The notes under the pieces were generated by a model, which had not been told where the DNA came from, did not search any database, and saw nothing but the letters and a program-made list of their open reading frames with translations. A stretch of DNA of 5,335 nt from an uncultured Atopobium sp. (GTDB taxonomy: Bacteria > Actinomycetota > Coriobacteriia > Coriobacteriales > Atopobiaceae), in assembly GCA_916720015.1 (NCBI GenBank), contig CAKAPZ010000078.1:1-5335 (forward strand). The letters run 5' to 3'. Every line of letters starts with the position of its first letter. The first letter of the stretch is position 1. Positions 1-5,335 of the stretch are shown piece after piece. The position numbers and the translations under genes are program-made.

Positions 1-2978
1 TTGTTCTTATCCACAAAACTCATCATCTGCATACGGGTATAGCCTGTTGAGTCAAAGGCTCCTGCCTTGATAAGAGCTTCAACAACATTGCGCTTTGCCT
101 GGCTTGCATCAACACGATCAACAAAATCATGAATGTTGGCAAAAGGACCACCTTTTTGGCGCTCAAGCATAATGGCTTCACCAACACCAGCTCCTACGCC
201 GCGGATTCCCGCAAAACCAAAACGAATACCCTCTTTAGTAGCCGTAAAGTCTTTACCGGACTCGTTGATATCTGGCGGAAGAATCTTGATGCCCTCATGA
301 CGGCAAGCGCTTACGTAGTGAACAATCTTATCCGTCTTGCCCATGTACGAGGTAAGAACTGCTGCCATAAACTCATGTGGATAATGCGCTTTAATCCATG
401 CGGTCTGCATAACAAGAATTGCATAACCAGCAGAGTGAGATTTGTTGAATGCATAAGATGCAAACTCAAGAACATCGTCCCAAATGCTTTCTGCAACCGA
501 GCGATCAAATCCGTTACGAACTGCGCCGTTTTTCCAGTGAGCTTCCATGGTCTCATCAGTACCGTCATCCCAGTGCTGGACAACCTCCTGCATGAGCTTG
601 ATCTTCTTTTTTGCTACTGCTTTTCTGACCTTGTCAGACTCGCCTGCGGTAAAACCAGACATCTTCATAGAAATCTGCATAACCTGCTCTTGGTAGACCA
701 TGGTTCCGTAGGTTTCTTCCAAGATGTCGTGAAGACGTGGATCGTAATCTTTGACTTCTTCTCTACCGTTCATACGGTTGATATAGCTGGTAACCATACC
801 TGCGTTAAGAGGACCAGGACGATAAAGAGCGATAAGTGCGACGATGTGCTTATACTCTGTTGGCCTCATGCCCTTAATGGTTGCAGTCATACCTGCAGAC
901 TCAACCTGAAAAACACCGGCAGTTCGACCTTCTCTAAGAAGTCTATAAATTTCTGGATCAGTAAACGAAATGTTATCTACATCGATATCAATACCGTAGT
1001 TATCCTTCACGTTTTTGATTGCACGAGAAATAACCGTTAGAGTTCTTAGTCCCAAGAAGTCCATCTTAAGAAGGCCCATGTCTGCGACAGAGTGACCCTC
1101 ATACTGCGTAATCTCTACGCCACCCTTGGTATCTACCTTGGTAGGAACGTGGTCATTTACAGGCGTAGGAGCAATCAAAACTGCACAAGCATGCACGCCC
1201 TCACCACGGTGCAAGCCTTCAATAGATAGAGCAGCATCAATGATTCTTCTCGCATCAGGGTCATTCTCGTACGCATCTTCAAAATCAGCAGAATACTGAT
1301 CAGCGCCTTTTTGACCTTCTTGAGCTTTATGAAGAACAAATTTTAGATGCGCGTTAGGATCACCAGGGATCATCTTAGAAAGACGCTGGCCCATATAAAC
1401 GGGATATCCTAGAACACGACAAGCATCGTTAATTGCCTGTTTAGCCTTGATGGTTGAGTACGTAATAACGTGAGAAACTCGCTCAGATCCATAAATCTGA
1501 CGAACATGCTCAACAACCTCAAGACGACGCTCATCGTCGAAGTCCATATCAATATCTGGCATCTCTGAACGCTGTGGAGACAAGAACCTCTCAAACATGA
1601 GGCCATTCTCAAGAGGGTCAAACGAGGTAATATCCATGGCGTATGCAACAATAGCGCCTGCTGCAGATCCACGACCAGGGCCTACGCCAATACCATTCTC
1701 TTTTGCCCAGCGAACATATTCCTGAACAATCAAGAAGTAATCTGCAAAGCCCTTTTTGCAGATGATGTCATATTCATACTCAAAACGGTCTTTGACGTTA
1801 ATCTCATTGATAACAACGTTTTGCCAATCATTTCCATAACGTCTTGCAAGACCAAGCTCACACTCTTTTCTAAAGCGCTCCTCTGAGGTCTCTCCTTCTG
1901 CCAAATCTGGAAACTTTGGCAGGTACATATGGGTCCAGTCCAGCTCATAGTTGCACTTATTTGCAACCTCAATGGTATTCTCGATAGCTTCTGGACACCA
2001 CGAGAAGATCTGGCGCATTTCTTGCTCACTTTTAAGGTAAAACTCGCTGCCTGTCATGCGTTTGCGGTTCTCATCATCAACGCGAGCGCCCGAACCAATG
2101 CAGGAAGCAATATCTTGAACGCTTGCATCCTCTTTAGTGAGATAGTGATTATCGTTGGTAGCAACTACCTTAATGCCAAGGTCATGACCCATCTTTACAA
2201 TGCGTTCAGCAAGAGTTCTATCGGTATAGCCACCCCAGCTTGGATCAGACAAACCGTGATCTTGAATCTCTAGGTAGAAATCATCCCCAAAGATATCTTG
2301 ATAGATTTTTGCCCAACGCTCTGCTTCTTCTGGGCGACCTTGAAACAACATACGAGGAATGATGCCAGAAACACAGGCTGAAGTGCAGATAATGCCCTCA
2401 TGGTAGCGCTTAAGCATCTCAAGCGTAGTGCGTGGCTTGTAATAGAACATATCTTTTGAGCCAGCCTCTGACATCATTTTCATCAGATTGACATAGCCGG
2501 TCTCATTTTTAGCAAGCAGGATAAGGTGATAACGTACCTGCTTAGTGCCCTTCTCAATGCAATCATCAAGAATGAAATAAGCTTCACAGCCAAAAATTGG
2601 CTTAATAAGTGGAGAAGGTTTATTGGCCTTTACGGCCTCAATGTCATGTGTTTGATTCCAAATTTGAACGTCAGAAGCCCACTGAGCATGAACCTTATCA
2701 TGCTCACCAGCATTGGGATCATCTGCAGAAGGCTCTTCTAGATCCCAGCCCTTTTCAAAACATTCCACATCATGGCACCACTGGCCAAAGTCTTTAAGAG
2801 CCTCATTGTACTTACGGCATGCAAGGTCAAAATCTGGAATACCAAAGAGATACCCATGATCAGTAAGAGCAAGTGCTGGCATGCCAAACTCTACAGCTTT
2901 ACTAACCATGTCTGGGACACGGCTAGCTCCATCAAGAATGGAAAAATCTGAGTGGTTGTGGAGGTGAACAAATGCCAT
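1..2978 (-). CDS. dnaE: DNA polymerase III subunit alpha (DnaE1 type), 3' part beyond window
   Basis: Catalytic subunit of the replicative DNA polymerase; it extends the primer at the fork with the sliding clamp. The frame is open for 992 codons, against about 1,150-1,200 in the family. The start is fixed: ATG at 2978, with an in-frame TAG at 2987-2985. Seen in order: N-terminal PHP domain opening FVHLHNHSDFSILDGA (3-18); TDHG (39-42); KPIFGCEAY (126-134); YHLILLA (150-156); TNDNHYL (274-280); polymerase motif GPGRGSAAG (433-441); MPDIDMDFDDERR (473-485) with catalytic Asp 477 and 479; KMDFLGL with third catalytic Asp 640; YAFNKSHSAGYA (842-853); helix-hairpin-helix region around 920-970. The window ends just before the expected clamp-binding motif and OB fold. 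The PHP domain carries an extra segment of about 66 residues (about 56-121). Codon use is less biased and more AT-rich than in the peptidase genes. PolC is excluded by domain order and motifs. Confidence 0.97.
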   Translation of the reverse strand, partial: MAFVHLHNHSDFSILDGASRVPDMVSKAVEFGMPALALTDHGYLFGIPDFDLACRKYNEALKDFGQWCHDVECFEKGWDLEEPSADDPNAGEHDKVHAQWASDVQIWNQTHDIEAVKANKPSPLIKPIFGCEAYFILDDCIEKGTKQVRYHLILLAKNETGYVNLMKMMSEAGSKDMFYYKPRTTLEMLKRYHEGIICTSACVSGIIPRMLFQGRPEEAERWAKIYQDIFGDDFYLEIQDHGLSDPSWGGYTDRTLAERIVKMGHDLGIKVVATNDNHYLTKEDASVQDIASCIGSGARVDDENRKRMTGSEFYLKSEQEMRQIFSWCPEAIENTIEVANKCNYELDWTHMYLPKFPDLAEGETSEERFRKECELGLARRYGNDWQNVVINEINVKDRFEYEYDIICKKGFADYFLIVQEYVRWAKENGIGVGPGRGSAAGAIVAYAMDITSFDPLENGLMFERFLSPQRSEMPDIDMDFDDERRLEVVEHVRQIYGSERVSHVITYSTIKAKQAINDACRVLGYPVYMGQRLSKMIPGDPNAHLKFVLHKAQEGQKGADQYSADFEDAYENDPDARRIIDAALSIEGLHRGEGVHACAVLIAPTPVNDHVPTKVDTKGGVEITQYEGHSVADMGLLKMDFLGLRTLTVISRAIKNVKDNYGIDIDVDNISFTDPEIYRLLREGRTAGVFQVESAGMTATIKGMRPTEYKHIVALIALYRPGPLNAGMVTSYINRMNGREEVKDYDPRLHDILEETYGTMVYQEQVMQISMKMSGFTAGESDKVRKAVAKKKIKLMQEVVQHWDDGTDETMEAHWKNGAVRNGFDRSVAESIWDDVLEFASYAFNKSHSAGYAILVMQTAWIKAHYPHEFMAAVLTSYMGKTDKIVHYVSACRHEGIKILPPDINESGKDFTATKEGIRFGFAGIRGVGAGVGEAIMLERQKGGPFANIHDFVDRVDASQAKRNVVEALIKAGAFDSTGYTRMQMMSFVDKN

Positions 2979-3043
2979 CTTTTTCTACGCTCTTCTCTTT
3001 GTGCTTCAAAATTTGTTCTTTTACCAAGGGCTCTTAATTTCTT

Positions 3044-3071
3044 TGTATAGTGTAGCCGATTCGCCAGACAA
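3044..3071 (-). promoter_or_regulatory. candidate sigma-70-type promoter for dnaE
   Basis: On the minus strand, TTGTCT (3071-3066) is followed after 16 bp by TATACA (3049-3044). Each hexamer matches the consensus at 4 of 6 positions. It would start transcription near 3037, giving a leader of about 60 nt. The dnaE Shine-Dalgarno is weak and purine-rich (AGAGAAGAG around 2999-2991) rather than a strong GGAGG. The match is modest, so this is a candidate only. Confidence 0.35.
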
Positions 3072-3077
3072 TAACTA

Positions 3078-3109
3078 CTAATACAAACATATGTTCTATG
3101 TGCTAATAC
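3078..3109. repeat. direct repeat CTAATAC x2 flanking the palindrome AACATATGTT
   Basis: CTAATAC occurs at 3078-3084 and again at 3103-3109, 25 bp apart start to start. Between them lies the 10-bp perfect palindrome AACATATGTT (3086-3095). The cluster sits just upstream of the candidate dnaE -35 element. It could be a regulator binding site, but in AT-rich DNA short repeats like this can arise by chance. Confidence 0.4.
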
Positions 3110-3125
3110 TTCTATTGCCGCTGGT

Positions 3126-3156
3126 AAATTGGATGAAAATATTTTCTCGCCAATTT
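3126..3156. repeat. nested inverted repeat (candidate operator)
   Basis: Outer arms AAATTGG (3126-3132) and CCAATTT (3150-3156) are perfect complements. They enclose a perfect 12-bp palindrome, GAAAATATTTTC (3135-3146), with 2 and 3 unpaired bases between arms and core. Both dyads share nearly the same centre (about 3141). The element lies about 40 bp upstream of the candidate peptidase -35 box and about 55 bp upstream of the candidate dnaE -35 box, a position suited to a regulator acting on either gene. No following T-run on either strand marks it as a terminator. Confidence 0.6.
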
Positions 3157-3195
3157 AATAACGTCACAAAATCTCGCTGAATTTGCAAAAACCGT

Positions 3196-3224
3196 TTGAC
3201 CAAAAAACTTCTCAAAAATAAAAG
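3196..3224 (+). promoter_or_regulatory. candidate promoter for the first peptidase gene
   Basis: TTGACC (3196-3201; 5 of 6 to the -35 consensus) is followed after 17 bp by TAAAAG (3219-3224; 4 of 6). Upstream sequence is AT-rich. Transcription would begin near 3231, giving a leader of about 77 nt that includes the hairpin at 3256-3300. The pair is bracketed by the inverted repeat GTTTGA (3194-3199) and TCAAAC (3227-3232). A second -10-like hexamer, TATAGT (3269-3274; 5 of 6), has no recognisable -35 at normal spacing. Confidence 0.45.
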
Positions 3225-3255
3225 TTTCAAACTGGTAACTCTTAGACTAGGGACC

Positions 3256-3300
3256 CCTTAATTGGGAATATAGTTTTTGTATTACCTATTCCAGTTAAGG
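3256..3300 (+). promoter_or_regulatory. leader hairpin that would sequester the Shine-Dalgarno
   Basis: The 15 bases at 3256-3270 can pair with the 14 bases at 3287-3300. This gives 14 pairs (one T-G wobble, 3262 with 3294) and a single bulged G, around a 16-nt loop. The 3' arm runs through the AAGG of the Shine-Dalgarno AAGGAG (3297-3302), which sits 5 nt before the ATG at 3308. If transcription starts upstream of the 5' arm, the ribosome site would be buried. A start downstream of the arm, for example from TATAGT at 3269-3274, would leave it open. It could instead be a DNA operator dyad. Confidence 0.55.
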
Positions 3301-3307
3301 AGATCAC

Positions 3308-4666
3308 ATGGATCAGATGAAAAGCATTTCCTTTGACGACATTGCAGCGGCTCAGAAGAACTTTGAGTCCGACCGCGCTCATACTGTAGCTAAAAATGCT
3401 GCTACAAGCGCTGGTGTTAGAAAAGCAGCTCGTGTTCCAGAAGGTGTTGCCCTTAATCCTCTTACCTTTGATGTTGAGGTAAAGCAGGGCGACCGTACCA
3501 ACCAGCAGCGCTCTGGTCGTTGCTGGATGTTTGCTTCCCTCAATACGTTTAGATATCGCATCATCAAGAAATACAACCTCTCTACCTTTGAGCTTTCTCA
3601 GGCATATCCACTGTTCTGGGACAAGATGGAGAAGTCCAACTGGTTCCTTGAGAACATTCTGGATACCCTTGATGAGCCTCTAAACGGCCGTCTTGTATCC
3701 TTCCTGCTTACCGACCCAATTGGCGACGGTGGCCAGTGGGATATGTTTAAGAGCCTTGTAAAGAAGTACGGCGTTGTTCCAAAGAGCGCTATGCCAGAGA
3801 CTGCTAACTCTTGCAACACCCACGAGATGGACGCATATCTCACACGTTATCTTCGTAGTGCTGCAAAGCGTCTTCGTGAGACCGCAAAGGCTGGCGAGTC
3901 TCTTGAGTCTCTGCGTGAGATGAAGAAAGAGATGATGGAGGACGTCTACACACTGCTGGTAACTTGCCTGGGTCAGCCTCCTGTATCTTTTGAGGCACGC
4001 CTGCGCGATAAAGACGATAATCTTGTTCTTTCTGGCACCTTTACCCCTCAAGAGTTCTTCGCTGAGACTGTTGACATGAATCTTGATGATTACATCTCAA
4101 TCATCTCTGCACCAACCGCAGATAAGCCTTTCAACCACACCTACACCGTTTCTCGCTTGGGCAACGTTGTTGAGGGTGGCGGCGTTCGTTACCTCAACCT
4201 TGAGATCCCTGAACTCAAGCGCCTTGCTGTGGCTCAGCTTAAGGACAACCTTCCTGTCTGGTTTGGTTGCGATGTTGCTCAGTCCTACCTTCGCGAAGAG
4301 GGCATCATGGACACCCGTGCGCTTGACGTTGACGGCCTCTTTGGCTTCCCTGTTGAGGGTGCACTTGACCGTGCTGAGCGCCTTGACTACGGCGAGTCTC
4401 TGATGACTCACGCAATGGTTCTTGAGGGTGTTAACTTTGACGCAGAGGGCAACACTACTCTTTGGAAGGTTGAGAACAGCTGGGGTAAAGATCACGGTCG
4501 CGATGGTTTTGACACCATCTCTGACCCTTGGTTTGACGAGTACGTCTACCAGATTGTTGTTGACAAGAAGTACCTCACTCCTGAGCAGCTCAAGACCTTT
4601 GAGACCGAGGAAGCAACTGTCCTCGAGCCATGGGACCCAATGGGCTCTCTTGCAACGCTTCGCTAA
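3308..4666 (+). CDS. pepC: C1-family cysteine aminopeptidase (PepC/bleomycin hydrolase type), copy 1
   Basis: Cytosolic papain-fold aminopeptidase that removes N-terminal residues from peptides; the family forms hexamers with the active sites facing an inner chamber. At 452 aa it is full length for PepC (about 435-450). The papain-type catalytic set is present: oxyanion Gln66 and nucleophile Cys72 in TNQQRSGRCWMFAS (64-77), His368 in SLMTHAMVLEGV (364-375), Asn390 in WKVENSWG (386-393). Other family stretches are ELSQAY (95-100), DPIGDGGQWD (136-145) and AMPETANS (161-168). There is no signal peptide or membrane segment. The start is supported by AAGGAG 5 nt upstream and an in-frame TAA at 3296-3298; Met4 is a weaker alternative. 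The C terminus ends WDPMGSLATLR; in this family the tail lies in the active-site cleft and enforces aminopeptidase action. Codon use is more biased than in dnaE, suggesting strong expression. It is followed by a terminator and a paralogue. Confidence 0.96.
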   Translation: MDQMKSISFDDIAAAQKNFESDRAHTVAKNAATSAGVRKAARVPEGVALNPLTFDVEVKQGDRTNQQRSGRCWMFASLNTFRYRIIKKYNLSTFELSQAYPLFWDKMEKSNWFLENILDTLDEPLNGRLVSFLLTDPIGDGGQWDMFKSLVKKYGVVPKSAMPETANSCNTHEMDAYLTRYLRSAAKRLRETAKAGESLESLREMKKEMMEDVYTLLVTCLGQPPVSFEARLRDKDDNLVLSGTFTPQEFFAETVDMNLDDYISIISAPTADKPFNHTYTVSRLGNVVEGGGVRYLNLEIPELKRLAVAQLKDNLPVWFGCDVAQSYLREEGIMDTRALDVDGLFGFPVEGALDRAERLDYGESLMTHAMVLEGVNFDAEGNTTLWKVENSWGKDHGRDGFDTISDPWFDEYVYQIVVDKKYLTPEQLKTFETEEATVLEPWDPMGSLATLR

Positions 4667-4678
4667 GGCACAAACCAT

Positions 4679-4712
4679 CTGGCGAGAAGAACGATCTTCT
4701 CGCCAGGTTTTT
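4679..4712 (+). terminator. Rho-independent terminator after pepC copy 1
   Basis: A perfect 12-bp stem, CTGGCGAGAAGA (4679-4690) with TCTTCTCGCCAG (4695-4706), closes a 4-nt ACGA loop. A G and five Ts follow (4708-4712). It begins 12 nt after the TAA stop and lies 28 nt before the start of the next gene. No T-run follows the stem on the minus strand, so it works rightward only. Its place between two related co-directional genes suggests partial read-through to the second. Confidence 0.93.
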
Positions 4713-4727
4713 CTAAACGCTACTAAC

Positions 4728-4735
4728 AAAAGGAG
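4728..4735 (+). promoter_or_regulatory. ribosome binding site of pepC copy 2
   Basis: AAAAGGAG ends 5 nt before the ATG at 4741, a strong Shine-Dalgarno that fixes this start. An in-frame TAA at 4714-4716 rules out a longer upstream extension. Only 28 nt separate the terminator T-run from the start codon, too little for a separate promoter in addition to this site. Confidence 0.85.
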
Positions 4736-4740
4736 CCGTA

Positions 4741-5335
4741 ATGGCTGATCAGACTGTAAATCCACAGTGGGCAAACGAGGAAACTGCTGCTTTTAGCGCA
4801 GACCGCGCTAACCGCGTTGCTCGCAACTCCGTAACTTCTATGGGCGTTTCCGCAGCTGCTCGCGATATCACCACCATGCGTACCTACGCTGATACCTACG
4901 GTGTTGCTGTTGCAAAGACCGGCGACGTCACCAACCAGCGTCAGAGCGGTCGCTGCTGGATGTTCTCTTCTTTCAACGTACTTCGCCAGGAGTCAATCAA
5001 GAAGCTTGACGTTGATACCTTTGAGTTCAGTCAGGCATATGGCATGTTCTACGACAAGCTTGAGAAGGCAAACTCTGCACTTGAGTACATTATTCAGACC
5101 GCTGACCAGCCAACCGATTCTCGTGTTGTCAACACACTTCTGACCGAAGGCATTGGCGACGGCGGCTACTACTCATTTGCTATGAGCTTGGTTGAGAAGT
5201 ACGGCCTGGTTCCTAAGGATGCTATGCCAGAGACTGCTTGCTCCAAGAACTCCACTCAGATGGATGAGCGCATTGACCGCCTGTTCAGAAAGAGCGCTGG
5301 CGAACTTCGCGCAGCATACGCAGCTGGCAAGTCTC
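4741..5335 (+). CDS. pepC: C1-family cysteine aminopeptidase (PepC/bleomycin hydrolase type), copy 2, 3' end beyond window
   Basis: Second PepC-type peptidase, open for 198 codons to the window edge, where about 240-250 residues remain to be expected. The visible half contains oxyanion Gln66 and nucleophile Cys72 in TNQRQSGRCWMFSS (64-77), FSQAY (96-100), EGIGDGGYYSF (136-146) and AMPETACSKN (161-170). The catalytic His and Asn lie outside the window. It aligns with copy 1 over its whole visible length with about one gap; the catalytic Cys falls at residue 72 in both, and hand-counted identity is roughly 45%. The first 20 residues and the 40-58 stretch differ most. No signal peptide is seen. 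It probably shares the promoter of copy 1 by read-through of the terminator. It is an old duplicate, likely with a different substrate preference (inference). Confidence 0.93.
   Translation, partial: MADQTVNPQWANEETAAFSADRANRVARNSVTSMGVSAAARDITTMRTYADTYGVAVAKTGDVTNQRQSGRCWMFSSFNVLRQESIKKLDVDTFEFSQAYGMFYDKLEKANSALEYIIQTADQPTDSRVVNTLLTEGIGDGGYYSFAMSLVEKYGLVPKDAMPETACSKNSTQMDERIDRLFRKSAGELRAAYAAGKS

Larger units (their letters stand above)
2979..3307. other. divergent intergenic regulatory region
   Basis: AT-rich gap of 329 bp between the dnaE start and the first peptidase start. It contains no convincing coding frame. It holds a candidate promoter for each direction, a nested inverted repeat (3126-3156), a pair of 7-bp direct repeats around a 10-bp palindrome (3078-3109), and a leader hairpin overlapping the peptidase ribosome binding site. 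These are listed separately. No small RNA gene or known riboswitch class was recognised here. Confidence 0.85.

Noticed and set aside
129..1040. Plus-strand open frame of 303 codons inside dnaE
   Set aside because: It lies antisense to a stretch of DnaE that is conserved motif by motif, and its translation has no recognisable domain. It is a by-product of the minus-strand coding sequence.
3135..3146. CodY box within GAAAATATTTTC
   Set aside because: The CodY consensus has TTTTC before GAAAA; here the half-sites are in the opposite order, so it does not match.
3269..3274. TATAGT as the main -10 box of pepC
   Set aside because: Five of six bases match, but no -35-like hexamer lies 16-18 bp upstream and there is no extended -10 TG. 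It is kept only as a possible secondary start.
3231..3307. T-box or other known amino acid riboswitch in the pepC leader
   Set aside because: The leader is too short for a T-box and lacks its conserved antiterminator bulge sequence and a following terminator; only a simple sequestering stem is visible.
4097..4774. Minus-strand open frame of 225 codons across the end of pepC copy 1
   Set aside because: It runs antisense through the catalytic His/Asn region, the terminator and the start of copy 2, with no recognisable protein features and no need for an extra gene.

Overview
The window holds parts of two divergent transcription units separated by a 329-bp regulatory gap. Leftward, on the minus strand, runs the first 992 codons of dnaE, the catalytic alpha subunit of DNA polymerase III, which leaves the window at base 1. 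Rightward run two consecutive genes for C1-family (bleomycin hydrolase/PepC type) cysteine aminopeptidases. The first is complete (452 aa). The second is a paralogue cut by the window end after 198 codons.

The organism looks like a moderate-to-low-GC bacterium. DnaE is of the DnaE1 type with a fully liganded PHP domain, as in Actinomycetota. Together with the tandem PepC genes and modest GC this suggests an Atopobium/Lancefieldella-like member of the Coriobacteriia. That placement is inference from recall and overall impression, not from a search.

Layout: 1-2978 (-) dnaE, partial, open throughout; 2979-3307 divergent intergenic region with a candidate promoter for each direction, a nested dyad, a pair of direct repeats and a strong potential hairpin covering the first peptidase's Shine-Dalgarno; 3308-4666 (+) pepC copy 1; 4679-4712 a textbook Rho-independent terminator; 4741-5335 (+) pepC copy 2, partial.

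The two peptidases are cytosolic and probably act at the last steps of peptide degradation, releasing amino acids from peptides made by other peptidases. They share roughly 45% identity over the visible 198 residues by hand count. Both keep the Q-C catalytic start, so they look like functional, diverged duplicates rather than a gene and its relic. The terminator between them, with no clear promoter after it, suggests unequal expression from one transcript. dnaE has no evident functional link with the peptidases; it is a head-to-head neighbour.

The most unusual points are an insertion of about 66 residues inside the DnaE PHP domain, and the leader of the first peptidase, whose mRNA could fold so that its ribosome binding site is sequestered. 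I saw no mobile element, CRISPR array, tRNA or rRNA.
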